This document shows, one piece after another, positions 28,818-59,665 of a stretch of DNA of 64,000 nucleotides. The notes under the pieces were generated by a model. The model saw only the letters and a list, made by a program, of their open reading frames with translations. It did not search any database and had not been told where the DNA came from. The stretch's first letter is position 1, and each line of letters begins with the position of its first letter. Where the stretch lies: NCBI RefSeq assembly GCF_026151205.1, contig NC_087080.1, positions 7,481,096-7,545,095 on the forward strand, read 5' to 3'. The position numbers and the translations under genes were made by a program. The DNA is from Bolinopsis microptera (lineage: Eukaryota; Ctenophora; Tentaculata; Lobata; Bolinopsidae).

Positions 28818-31800
28818 TCAGAACTTGAGCTCATTTGTGGCTAAATTAAGCTCACACCAATCAAGTGTATCATGCTTGAATTGCAATTCTCGTAAGGCAA
28901 TTTTCAATATATTCTTAAACCCGTTTGTCGGAGTATTAAAACTTATCTTACTTGATGTTTGTCGACAGCTGTTCCACATGTAGGATGATTGGTAGATGAA
29001 TTGTGAGGATGGTTGTGATGTAATGAAATAATCCTCTCGTCGTGGTGACCTGTTAAATGATGAGTACAGTGATAATGGTTCCTCTAACTTATTAATTTTG
29101 AATAGTTCTAAGAGACAAGTGTACTTGTACAGATTGTGGACCGTCAACAACCTGTGGGTTTTAAACAAGGGCTTGGAGTGTTCTTTTTGGTAAAAGTCCA
29201 CCCCCAGTCTTTGCTTATCAACAGGTCGTGTTCGGGCACACGTTTTAAACTTCTCTAGGTAAGCTTCTCTATCCCCAAACAGAATTCTTATACACTTTTT
29301 CTGTGTTTTAAAGATAGGTTCAAGTCGGTTATTGCTAATACCACCCCACACAGATATTCCAAATCCTAAATGTGATTCAAATAGAGTATGATATAAATCC
29401 TTATAATACTGCTTTGGGACAATGTGTCGTATTCTGCACAGCTTTCCTACTTCGCATTTAAGTTTTGAGTTAAGTGACTGCGTATGTGATTTCCAGTTAA
29501 GTTGGTCGTCAATAATAACGCCTAGAAATTTAGCTTCTTGAACTCTTTTAATAACTACATTATTTAAGGTTAGTATGTTCTCGTCATTTTCTACTTCCTC
29601 TTTGGCCCGTGAGGGTTTAAAATGAATAAAACAACATTTCTTAATGTTAATATGTAATAAGTTTAGTTTCATATACTTGTACACAAATGATAGAACTTCA
29701 TTTCCTTTTTCGTATAGTCTTTTGACATATGTGTCTTCTATAAATATGTTAGTGTCGTCGGCAAATAGTATAAACTTTCCTATAATTGATGAGTTACGGA
29801 TGTCATTAATATAAATAATAAAAAGTAAGGGACCAAGACAGCTCCCCTGCGGCACTCCATAGACTACTGGAAGTTTCTCGGATTCTTCACCTAATACCGA
29901 GACATACTGGTATCTGTTCGACAGGTAACTTGCTATAAGGTTATTTGCATTTCCACGGATTCCATAATTTTCTAACTTATGCAGTAACTTTTCATGTGAT
30001 ATTGTATCAAAGGCTTTACTAAGATCAATAAATATTCCAAGAACGTGTTGTTTTTTCTTGAGGCAAGATTCTACGTGGTTCACTGAGTAATTTAGGGCAT
30101 AACTGGTCGAGTGATTTTTACGGAATCCGTACTGGTTTTCATATAAGGAGTTCTGTGAATGAAAGAAGCTGTATAATCTATTGAATATAATCTTTTCAAA
30201 TATTTTACCAAACACAGCTAGCGTTGATACAGGTCTATAGTTTTCAAGGAGTTCCTGGTTATCTTTCTTGTAAATGGGACTAATCCTTCCAACTTTAAGG
30301 TCATCTGGAAATATGCCATCTTTCATACATTCGTTATACAGTACAGTGAGTAAAGGAGTAACTATTTTAGAGGACTGCTTAATTACATGAATTGGTATGT
30401 CACTTGCCTTGCCATTTTTAAGTTCAGATATGATTTTGCTAACCTCGTCTGTTGTGCAGTCATGCATGTAAATGCTGGAAGTGTTTGAAAGCGGTAGATA
30501 ATCATAGAAACTAGGTATACTGTTTATGTTAATTTGTCCAAGATCATTGTAAGCGGTATTTAGGTCAGAGGCTAATGATACAAAATATTTATTGAATTCG
30601 TTTGCTATGATCCTTCTATTTGTTATCTTAACGTTGTCTATGGTGAACAGCGGCTTTATTTCACGCCGCCGTTTACCTCTTATACGATTTATTAGTTCCC
30701 AGGTCTTTTTACTATCACCGCTATTTTCAGCAAATTTACCAGAGAAGTATTCTGTTTTCACAGTTTGACGTGTTTTCTTTAGGACTTTTCTGTATTCTTT
30801 GTAGATAAGGTAGCGACTACGTTTTAGTGAGCATTCAGGGCACTGGCAAATGCCGCCCTTGTTATCAGTTTCCCCGAGTTTACATTTTCTATTTCTTATC
30901 TCGACCCAATTTTCGTACAGTTTATGCTGATTATTAATTGAGCAAATGAGACCGGGAGTTATCCAAGGGTTAACCTGAACAGTTCTCTTAGAGGTTTTCG
31001 GGGTCTCTAGTTTAAACGATTTTTCGACGCAGTTTTTGTAAGTGTCATGGAATTCAGTAAAGTTATGGATTGTTTTAGTTTTAAGCTCATCTTCAAGATC
31101 CACTAGGAAGCCGTTAACATTTGATTGACAGAAGTCGTAATATTGTTTAAAAGAAGTTTTTTCAGAGTTGACTTCAACATTCCAGTTAAATGTGTTAAAA
31201 ATAGGTGAGTGATGAGTTATTCGTTCTTTTAGGGTGCCTGAAGTAATCACATTCTCAATATCGTTAGTAATAATGTTATCTATGCAGGATGCTTTACAGC
31301 CTGGTTTTTCGTGGGTAACAATAGATATTAACGGACAAAATCCTTTACTGAATAATATTTCTTCATATTTTTGAACATTTTTGTTATCTTTATCATGAAG
31401 ATCGATATTAAAGTCTCCAGCTAGATAACTAAACTTCGGCATGTGATCAAGAAGGTTAGAAAGTTCAACTAGAGCTTGGGAAATACAGCCACTTGGTGGA
31501 CGATACAAAACACCTACATTAACAGGTTGATCTTCGTTACTTAATGATAAGACAAGTATTTCTAGATGTTCTGTGACTTGTGATATATTCTCAATTACAG
31601 TAGCATTTAATTTATCGTCAACATAAAGGGCTACTCCAGTGCCCTTTTGTTTGTTAGGTGCTGTGTCCTGATAGTAACTATTATAACCGTCGAGCTGAAA
31701 TAGATTGCTTGATTCTTTTCCAGTGTTGGTTTCAGCTAGGGCTATTACGGAGAATTTTGTTTTGTACCTACAGGTTTCAATGGCAAGGTTGTCAAAATTT

Positions 31801-32171
31801 GATTTATTTCCATCAATATTTTGAAAGAGAATAGATGATTGTTTCTTTACTTGGTTGCAGAGAATATTTGTAAGGTCAGATGCAGTGTATGAGTTACAAT
31901 CATTTAAAGTATTTGAGATTTTGGTTGTGTATTCGTCTAGGTTGTTGTCGTCGTCGTCATTGTCAGTGAGTAGTTTAAATGGGTTGTATTTAACCTTGTC
32001 TAAATGGATACAACGAGTACAGTAAAACTCATTAGATTGGCTATTTGGATTTGATTTGCGATAGCATTTATGGTGCATTATGCAGTCACAGTGAAAACAT
32101 TCAACTATTGTTTGGCCGATGACTATGTTCTTAGAACAGACAGGACATACCTCCTTAATGAGGGGAGTCAT
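28818..32171 (-). CDS. LINE ORF2: zinc finger, endonuclease, reverse transcriptase
   Basis: An 1117-residue polyprotein that nicks target DNA and copies the LINE RNA at the nick. Residues 9-56 hold a Cys/His zinc finger (CPVC, CFHC, HHKC, CTRC), PHD- or RING-like. The apurinic-type endonuclease follows (about 110-320) with IALAETNTG, GVLYRPPSG, the metal-binding AGDFNIDL, and THHSPIF at its end. The reverse transcriptase (about 580-850) has RPVSTLAVFGKIFEKI, YGFRKNHST, FIDLSKAFDTI, GVPQGSCLGPLLF and catalytic FADD. The C-terminal part has the conserved LGV-DDQLNWKSH and a Cys-containing tail, as in jockey/CR1 proteins. The start ATG (32171-32169) overlaps the ORF1 stop. All catalytic motifs are present. 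Confidence 0.93.
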   Translation of the reverse strand: MTPLIKEVCPVCSKNIVIGQTIVECFHCDCIMHHKCYRKSNPNSQSNEFYCTRCIHLDKVKYNPFKLLTDNDDDDNNLDEYTTKISNTLNDCNSYTASDLTNILCNQVKKQSSILFQNIDGNKSNFDNLAIETCRYKTKFSVIALAETNTGKESSNLFQLDGYNSYYQDTAPNKQKGTGVALYVDDKLNATVIENISQVTEHLEILVLSLSNEDQPVNVGVLYRPPSGCISQALVELSNLLDHMPKFSYLAGDFNIDLHDKDNKNVQKYEEILFSKGFCPLISIVTHEKPGCKASCIDNIITNDIENVITSGTLKERITHHSPIFNTFNWNVEVNSEKTSFKQYYDFCQSNVNGFLVDLEDELKTKTIHNFTEFHDTYKNCVEKSFKLETPKTSKRTVQVNPWITPGLICSINNQHKLYENWVEIRNRKCKLGETDNKGGICQCPECSLKRSRYLIYKEYRKVLKKTRQTVKTEYFSGKFAENSGDSKKTWELINRIRGKRRREIKPLFTIDNVKITNRRIIANEFNKYFVSLASDLNTAYNDLGQININSIPSFYDYLPLSNTSSIYMHDCTTDEVSKIISELKNGKASDIPIHVIKQSSKIVTPLLTVLYNECMKDGIFPDDLKVGRISPIYKKDNQELLENYRPVSTLAVFGKIFEKIIFNRLYSFFHSQNSLYENQYGFRKNHSTSYALNYSVNHVESCLKKKQHVLGIFIDLSKAFDTISHEKLLHKLENYGIRGNANNLIASYLSNRYQYVSVLGEESEKLPVVYGVPQGSCLGPLLFIIYINDIRNSSIIGKFILFADDTNIFIEDTYVKRLYEKGNEVLSFVYKYMKLNLLHINIKKCCFIHFKPSRAKEEVENDENILTLNNVVIKRVQEAKFLGVIIDDQLNWKSHTQSLNSKLKCEVGKLCRIRHIVPKQYYKDLYHTLFESHLGFGISVWGGISNNRLEPIFKTQKKCIRILFGDREAYLEKFKTCARTRPVDKQRLGVDFYQKEHSKPLFKTHRLLTVHNLYKYTCLLELFKINKLEEPLSLYSSFNRSPRREDYFITSQPSSQFIYQSSYMWNSCRQTSSKISFNTPTNGFKNILKIALRELQFKHDTLDWCELNLATNELKF

Positions 32172-34312
32172 GGTTGGTAACCATCCACGTGACCCTGACT
32201 AGCAGCAGCAGGAACAACAGGACCAGTTTCTCTTCCAGCAGTCGCATCCCTGTATGATCTATCGTCTACCCTTGTGGACCTCCTCTTCCTTTTGTCGATA
32301 CCACCGTTAATCCTGAGAAGAACAGTGTTACGAATAAATTGACCTAACTTTGCTAGTCCCCTCCAGTTGAGGTGAAGGAAGTCCGGTTTTTGGTATTTGT
32401 TGAGGTCGCGAGAGAGAGAGCGGTCAAGGAGACCATCCCTATCACAGAACTCATCAAATCCATCCACATAACTGACACCAAAATTGGACGGGAGCAGCCT
32501 ACATCGAATCAAACTGTTAAAGTATATAAGCTTTCTATTTAAATCAGCACGTTTAGAAGGAATTGTTGGACAAACATATACATGCACACCCGGATTAATA
32601 GATTGAATCTGGGCAATTTTTGAAACTAGATGGTTGTAGATTATATCAATATCGTTTTGGCTTTTTACATCTGTTTGTTTCAGGTCATTAACCCCACACA
32701 ATATAACACAGTTTCTATAGCCACAGGACACATAAGGATCAATGCTATCGACAGTTGGGGCAAAGAATCGTTTTCCAGGAAGCCATTTGCCGAATGACTT
32801 GGCAGGATCAGAACCGAATTTCAGTCCGCCGGTGTTCGAGTCCCCAATGATACATGTAGCGTTTCTATTCAGGGAACTGACTGATCTCAATGTTATGCTG
32901 TAGCGCAGCCCAGTTATCTCGCCTGCATCGATACGATGGTGGAACAGTGCTTGGCTACGACGAGTCATTACATATAATGATCCTGGGCCACATAGTTGCT
33001 TGTGCTCATCAATACCTGTACTAGCATCAGAGAAAGAAACATGACATGCAGTACCAAGAGAGACTGTAAAGATACTTGATTCCGGGTGGATAGAAGGCTC
33101 GTTATCAGAGTGTCTAGGCAAGGTGCTGCTTGTGCCGTCAAACCGATTCACCAAACAGCTGTTAACCTGAGGTTGGTCACCTGAACAAAACTCACTGTTG
33201 ATTCTGTCGATGAGTTTTCTCAAGGGTGGTGGTATTGCCTTTGGTGTCTTGGACGACTTAGATCCAGGATAATCGTACCGTTCCCCATATGATAGGCAGG
33301 AGCGTTCGTTTTCAATTTTGAAGTCTGTGCTGCTCAAATCAAATAGGTCAACTAGTTCTTCCGCAGTCTTCTGATCTATAAAATCGTTTTTGAACAGTTC
33401 CACAGGTTTCTGCTCATGATGAGGTGGCTGCAAAAGGACAGGTGGTGCTGGAGGACGAGGATGCTGTGCAGGAGGTAGGTTGGGAGGAATGCAAGGACCA
33501 GGGTTATGCAATGGCTGTATAGAACTTATAGACTGTTTTAGTTCAGCAATGCCTGCAGCTACAGTGGGCTCATTTGCAGAAAGTGCGGTGAGTTGTTCTG
33601 AGATGCTCTTCAGAAACTGCTCAGATGAGTCTGTAGATGGGGATGATTCAGGGGAAGGTCTAGATGCTAAAAGTTTAAGGTCCCTCTGTAGTTCAGCAAT
33701 GTTGGTATTTATTGATTCTAATGATTTGTCATGGAGCTTTATTTCATTATTTAGGCCATTAAGGGAGTTCTCTTTAAGAAGCAGGTGTTGAAGGTGAACG
33801 TCGAACTGGGAGAGAGTGTCAAGGTTCCTAGAGAACTGTTCGAAGTCAAATTTTTCAAGAGCTGAGCCTGCTGAGCTTGCTGATGCCACAAGTGCACTGA
33901 CAGTTTCAAGATTCTTAACAGCTGTAGATGCTTCAAAATCTGAGTTGGCCTGTTGCAAAGCCCTTGTGTTCCTGCAGCTGTAACAAAATTCGTCTCTCTG
34001 TTTCTTCAGTGTTGATACTGGTGCCACGAAGCAGTATGGGCACAGCCATTCTACCATGGAGTTGATAGCTGACCTCGTTATACCCTTCATAGACAAGCAG
34101 TCCACATGCCACTCTTGATGACACTTAGAACAGTCAATGAGGTAAACTTTACCGTTAAAAGAGCGTTGACATGGACATTTCTTCTTGTCCCTATGTTTCC
34201 TGTTTACCTGATCTTCATTGTCCACTGTAGATTCGGCTAAAATGTTGCGAGACAAGCTATTAGATGTTTTAGGAGTACCTGAATTCTTCCTAGTATTTGA
34301 CGCCATTTTCAA
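32168..34312 (-). CDS. LINE ORF1: PHD finger, coiled coil, AlkB-like dioxygenase, SGNH esterase
   Basis: A 714-residue protein, expected to bind the LINE RNA. Residues 46-94 form a PHD finger (KCPCQRSF, DCSKCHQEWHVDC, WLCPYC). About 150-270 is a leucine-rich likely coiled coil, followed by a Pro-rich linker. About 305-477 looks like an AlkB-family 2-oxoglutarate/Fe(II) dioxygenase: NRFDGTSS, then PRHSDNEPSI with the HxD iron ligands (H401, D403), IFTVSLGTACHVSF, GPGSLYVMTRRSQALFHHRI with the distal His, and RYSITLR giving the RxxxxxR signature for 2-oxoglutarate. About 485-665 is an SGNH hydrolase: GDSNTGG (S492), GVND, and DFLHLN (D644, H647). The esterase and PHD are known in CR1-group ORF1; the AlkB domain is the unusual part. 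Ends in TGA overlapping the ORF2 ATG. Confidence 0.85.
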   Translation of the reverse strand: MKMASNTRKNSGTPKTSNSLSRNILAESTVDNEDQVNRKHRDKKKCPCQRSFNGKVYLIDCSKCHQEWHVDCLSMKGITRSAINSMVEWLCPYCFVAPVSTLKKQRDEFCYSCRNTRALQQANSDFEASTAVKNLETVSALVASASSAGSALEKFDFEQFSRNLDTLSQFDVHLQHLLLKENSLNGLNNEIKLHDKSLESINTNIAELQRDLKLLASRPSPESSPSTDSSEQFLKSISEQLTALSANEPTVAAGIAELKQSISSIQPLHNPGPCIPPNLPPAQHPRPPAPPVLLQPPHHEQKPVELFKNDFIDQKTAEELVDLFDLSSTDFKIENERSCLSYGERYDYPGSKSSKTPKAIPPPLRKLIDRINSEFCSGDQPQVNSCLVNRFDGTSSTLPRHSDNEPSIHPESSIFTVSLGTACHVSFSDASTGIDEHKQLCGPGSLYVMTRRSQALFHHRIDAGEITGLRYSITLRSVSSLNRNATCIIGDSNTGGLKFGSDPAKSFGKWLPGKRFFAPTVDSIDPYVSCGYRNCVILCGVNDLKQTDVKSQNDIDIIYNHLVSKIAQIQSINPGVHVYVCPTIPSKRADLNRKLIYFNSLIRCRLLPSNFGVSYVDGFDEFCDRDGLLDRSLSRDLNKYQKPDFLHLNWRGLAKLGQFIRNTVLLRINGGIDKRKRRSTRVDDRSYRDATAGRETGPVVPAAASQGHVDGYQP

Positions 34313-34376
34313 ATCAAATGTAAGTAATACTGACCAAATAGATCCGACTTGGGGTCGGCTCCCGTTAAGTGTTTTG

Positions 34377-35495
34377 TTTTGGAGGAGATTAGGACTTCAG
34401 AGTTGATGACCCTAGTAAAGTGTAGATGACCCTAATAGAGTGTAGAATGTAGATGACCCTTAGCTTAGTACGCCCCTTCGGGGGAGTTGTAACATACCAT
34501 TCCTCAATAAATGTATTTAATTGTAGTTGTGAAAATAGTTTAAAAGTAATGACTGTTTCTTGTTGTTGTTAGTTCAGTCATTTAGCATATATAATGGGAC
34601 TTACACAGTAAACTAGTAGAAAAAGTATAACATGATACATTCAATCAAATCATGTGAGGCAATTGGTAGAGCACAGCTGTACACAGGTAAAGGAAATGGT
34701 CCATTGCCACCAAAATTAGTCGATATCTCTCAATTTTCATTATATCAAAACAAGTAATATCCAAACAATATAGGACCAATATAGGACTTATATTACAATA
34801 TAAGGCCTATATTGCACATGTGTTTTGAGGCTGGATAACAGTGCTGGACAGTATCTCCATTTCTAAGGTAACATGCCAAGCTCCTGGGTACCTCAAGCCC
34901 AATCTGTGTTAGGGCAGGATTTAGTTTATAGAATATGCACTATACAGGGGTGCTAAAAGTAACGTTACTTATGTTGGGTCTTATACCACCACTGTGTTTC
35001 ATGTTCGAGACCTGTAACTTTGCAGATGGCATGCTGTAACTACTCATTCGAGGATTCCGTCATCAAAATAAATAGCCTATATTGTTCTTTCCGAACATGC
35101 TAGACGCCTAATGTTTTTAGATTACTGAGCTGCAGATGATGAATTGTTGCATTTGATATGAAAAAATGAGGCAAAATGGGTTTTAAATGACAAAGTTATC
35201 AAACATTTTGTGTCACCTGATCAGGTAATCAAATCACCTGATCACATGAATAAACTCGTTGTGCTTCGTATCTTGTTTATCTGAGAAGCTACAACTCTAA
35301 TTTTTACTTGACTATATAATACTTTACTTTAACTGTAGTGAGGTGTGCTCCACAATTTGAAGTATCTCCTCTCTCTGATATTGTCAATCGATTTATAAAA
35401 TGTTTAATCAACCAGTGGCCCCCAAATTTATCACACTAAATTTGTTCTTCTCTTGCCAGCTTAATTAATATACATACATAATAATGATATTTCAG
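34377..35495. other. Intergenic DNA between the LINE and SUPT7L
   Basis: Just outside the LINE, GTAGATGACCCT is repeated three times (34400-34460), perhaps part of its 5' end or target. AATATAGGAC-type short repeats lie near 34770-34815. No gene is seen. A pyrimidine tract and CAG at about 35486-35495, ten bases before the SUPT7L start, may end a 5'-UTR intron. Confidence 0.4.
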
Positions 35496-35505
35496 CAAAA
35501 AAGCC

Positions 35506-36405
35506 ATGACAAAGAAATTGTGGGGAGAAATCGATGATGAACCTGAAATTGACACAAGTGTAGCTAGTATGAAGCCAGCTGATATGCTTATTCCCAAACC
35601 TTATAAACTTAATAGCACACATGATGATACTCCAGATCACCCATTCTTGAGACCACCAACCTCACGGAAGGGCTCCAACTCTATTCTTCATGCTATAGAT
35701 TTATTGAGACACAATCAAGAGATTCAGTCCCAGAAGACAAAGCTTCAGAAGAGAATCATGAAAACGAAAGGTGATTGTGAAATACCAGAACTTCCTCCAG
35801 CACCTAATGAATTTTGTCAAAATCTACCAGATGCTTCAAATTTGACCAAGTCAACAGTTATAAAATTAACTGAGGTACCCTCAATATCGGAGGAAACAGC
35901 AAATGTATTACTCAAAAAATCAGCTGCATCTATTTTGTGTCATGTTGGTTTCACGTCTGCGGATTCAGACGCTCTCGATACACTCTCTGAGAATCTTGGT
36001 GGTTATCTTCAGAAATTTTCTCGTGAGCTCCGTAATCAACAAGACAACTACATAATGGGTCACAAGACTTCTCGCACAGATGTGTTTGAGGCTACTTTAT
36101 ATGAGCATAAAATCAGGGGCTACGAAGAATTCATTAGTTTTGCAAAGACTTGTGTCATAGATTACACCTTGAAGTTAGACGATAGGAGAAAAACTATTGA
36201 AGCTGAGTATGCCATACTTTCTAAAACTCCTTATCATTCAGCAAGATCAATACCGGTTCATTTTCCTAATGTTAATACGGTTGATCTTCTAAAAGGTGAC
36301 TTTGAGCCAGAACCTTCATCTCCTAATATTGTTACAGATCATGAGACTGAAGGGATTTCCAGAGATGTTTTCATGCACGAGCCTAACGGAATATTTTACC
36401 ACTAG
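35506..36405 (+). CDS. SUPT7L: SUPT7L (STAF65-gamma), SAGA-complex subunit, intronless coding region
   Basis: SUPT7L is a histone-fold subunit of the SAGA/STAGA transcriptional coactivator in the nucleus. The 299-residue protein matches the vertebrate family in order: LWGEI near the N-terminus (human YWGEI), a helix SILHAIDLLRHNQEI (human IHTIQLIQHNRRL), an acidic PELPPAPNEF stretch, then a histone-fold region beginning LLKKSAASILCHVGFTSADS and continuing TLSENLGGYLQKFSRELR (human AILAHAGFDCANES ... LKFTKLLR), and a following helical segment with EHKIRGYEEFISFAK (human QHRIKDYHSYML). The acidic C-terminal tail is shorter than in vertebrates (about 414 residues in human). An AATAAA at 36559-36564 gives a 3' UTR of about 170 bases. 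It lies upstream of the visible RECK exons on the same strand, possibly inside a RECK 5' intron. Confidence 0.82.
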   Translation: MTKKLWGEIDDEPEIDTSVASMKPADMLIPKPYKLNSTHDDTPDHPFLRPPTSRKGSNSILHAIDLLRHNQEIQSQKTKLQKRIMKTKGDCEIPELPPAPNEFCQNLPDASNLTKSTVIKLTEVPSISEETANVLLKKSAASILCHVGFTSADSDALDTLSENLGGYLQKFSRELRNQQDNYIMGHKTSRTDVFEATLYEHKIRGYEEFISFAKTCVIDYTLKLDDRRKTIEAEYAILSKTPYHSARSIPVHFPNVNTVDLLKGDFEPEPSSPNIVTDHETEGISRDVFMHEPNGIFYH

Positions 36406-36564
36406 TTTTGTTAAGTTTATTAACAAAATAATTTTTCCTTGCACAGTCACTACACTATCGTTATTACTAATTTTGTTCTATGGAATGGCTGGTAACGATT
36501 TGAAGTTATTTATTGATATTATTATCAATTTTAAATCTGATTAATTTTGCAAATTATTAATAAA

Positions 36565-37788
36565 GTTTTATCGATTAATTGGAGGTTCTATGATGATTTT
36601 TCATTATATTTGAGATATTATGCATCTATCATAAAATTTTCGTTGTTCTATAATGTTATATTGCACAGTTGTCCACCAGGCTATAATTGACCCAAAATCG
36701 AGTGTCATGAAATTCTGCTTATTTATTTGTTATTTATCGTAAATTATCAGCGGGTACATATGCTAGAGATGATAATTAAAAATCTTTCAAAATGTGGAAA
36801 TGATGTACAATAATATTAACAATTTTTTACACTGTCCGAAATTCAAGCAATTGGCAGTGAAAATTGGCCTACATCTGACTGGATATTCATGGAGCAGTGT
36901 ATATTTGCATTTACTTACTCTTTTTGTTGCTGTTTGACGTGTCGAATACCAGTCTCATGAAAAAAATTCATTTTTATCTATTTTGTTTGATTTTTCATGT
37001 ACCCTCAAATTTTAGACCCACTTTTTAACAAAAATTTTGGTTTTAAAATTAGAAAAATGTTAATGTCGCGGACCTCTGTCTATTGTTTAAATTGATGTTT
37101 TCAGTTTTATTGAATGCAATCACAGATTTAGCTATTTAAAGCAGATTCAGCTTAAAGCATGCAAGTAAACCGATCATTATATTAAGCTGATCTATTTCAT
37201 CACATTGTGTACCAATCTATCTTTGTGGAAAGATAATATAACTTTTGACGTGCAAATTTATAGCGCTAAAATACTGCAAATTAATAGTGATCAAATATAT
37301 GAATTCGCTGTTTTCAAGCTTCAAATTTGTTTGCATTTCAAATTTTACAATTGTAAAGATTAACAATAATTCAAGATAATAATATATTTATTAACCAGGT
37401 ATTTTCTCCCCACTAGATTAGATGTGACACTGACTTAGGTATGTGAGAAGGTGGAGATCCATATATGTTACACGTGTGCCTGGTTATCATTACCTTCTTT
37501 GCCTTCAACTCCGCGAGTCAGTATTATATTTAATTAATAGCCAGTATTATTATAATTAGTATTAAATTTAGATGATTATATTCTATAAATTATTAAATTA
37601 TGCATTGACTTTGAAGGTTCAATAGGAACATGTGTCTGCCAGTCGTCATCTTTGCAATGAATAACAAATTTGTTTTCTTTCATGGCAAACAGAAGGATTA
37701 ATCACTACAACTGCATAAGTATTTGTTAATACTCTTGTACACTAATGGCACATGTAAATTGTTTGTTTGTTTACACGCCCCCTTTCAG
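36565..37788. other. DNA before the first visible RECK exon
   Basis: AT-rich. I looked for an exon with a signal peptide and a CC-x-C-x-C module, as expected for the RECK N-terminus, and found none. The missing 5' exons may be further upstream. Confidence 0.35.
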
Positions 37789-58648
<20,860 letters not shown>

Positions 58649-58957
58649 AACCTCCTATTTTTTTTTCATTTAGCTTGATAATGCTACTAAATGCATAATA
58701 AGTGAGTGAGCTCTTGTATTATGATGATGATGCCCGCTGATGTGTAACTGTCTACGTGTTTTGATATTATATATATTTGAATTTATCTTTAGTTTTTTAA
58801 TCTTACAGGGAAGCTTTTATTTTTCTAATGTTGAGACCCGCCGTGATTTATGATCCTGTATACAGTTATTACTATGTACCCTGTATACTATACACTTTTC
58901 ATGTACCTATCAGTTTTCGTGCTAAAAGTAAATAGCGTGAGATGATGAGAGATGTTT

Positions 58958-59510
58958 GATAAATAGAGAGGTTTGGTAAATAGAGAGAGGTTTGGTAAAT
59001 AGAGAGAGATTTGGTAAATAGAGAGAGGTTTGGTAAATAGAGAGAGATTTGGTAAATAGAGATAGATTTGGTAAATAGAGAGAGGTTTGGTAAATAGAGA
59101 GAGGTTTGGTAAATAGAGAGAGATTTGGTAAATTGAGAGAGGTTTAATAAATAGAGAGAGATTTGGTAAATAGAGAGAGGTTTGGTAAATAGAGAGATTT
59201 GGTAAATAGAGAGAGGTTTGGTAAATAGAGAGAGATTTGGTAAATAGAGAGAGGTTTAATAAATAGAGAGAGGTTTAATAAATAGAGAGAGATTTGGTAA
59301 ATAGAGAGAGGTTTGGTAAATAGAGAGAGATTTGGTAAATAGAGAGAGATTTGGTAAATAGAGAGAGGTTTAATAAATAGAGAGAGATTTGGTAAATAGA
59401 GAGAGGTTTGGTAAATAGAGAGAGGTTTGGTAAATAGAGAGAGGTTTGGTAAATAGAGAGAGGTTTGGTAAATGGAGAGAGGTTTGATAAATATAGAGAG
59501 GGTTGATTTG
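58958..59510. repeat. 18-20-bp minisatellite, about 29 copies
   Basis: Units near GAGAGAGGTTTGGTAAATA, with GATTTGG and GGTTTAATAAATA variants, begin about 310 bases after the RECK stop. The Ser-Leu-Tyr-Leu-Pro-Asn ORF on the minus strand is a product of the repeat. Confidence 0.95.
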
Positions 59511-59589
59511 CTAAACGATAAATAACAAGAGTTACTATGTGGTGTGCCTGTTCTCAAAGCAATAGAACACGTTTGTTCCGCACGTGGCA

Positions 59590-59665
59590 GTTCTCAGCCA
59601 ATCAAATACAAGGATTGCTGTCATGAAGCAGCTTTCTGCCAATCAAATACAAGGATTGCTGTCAC
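59590..59665. repeat. Duplicated CCAAT-containing segment
   Basis: GCCAATCAAATACAAGGATT, followed by GCTGTCA, occurs at about 59597-59623 and 59638-59664. Each copy holds a CCAAT pentamer, the NF-Y site. Whether it belongs to a promoter is unknown; no gene starts close by. Confidence 0.6.

Larger units (their letters stand above)
28708..34376 (-). mobile_element. Apparently intact CR1-like LINE with two ORFs
   Basis: A non-LTR retrotransposon read from high to low coordinates: ORF1 (34312-32168), then ORF2 (32171-28818), overlapping by four bases in ATGA. Both frames are free of stops over 714 and 1117 codons, so the copy is young and may be competent. The 3' end is probably near the TA microsatellite at 28708-28722, about 100 bases after the ORF2 stop. 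The 5' end is somewhere past 34312, and 34376 is a guess. PHD and esterase domains are described for CR1-group LINEs; the order EN-RT without RNase H or a downstream domain fits that group. Target-site duplications were not identified. Confidence 0.85.

Noticed and set aside
33480-33791. 103-codon plus-strand ORF opposite LINE ORF1
   Set aside because: Shadow of the ORF1 coding strand, with no independent features.
59144-59557. 137-codon minus-strand ORF of Ser-Leu-Tyr-Leu-Pro-Asn repeats
   Set aside because: Product of the 18-20-bp minisatellite. Units vary in length and no signal peptide or cleavage sites make it a convincing precursor.
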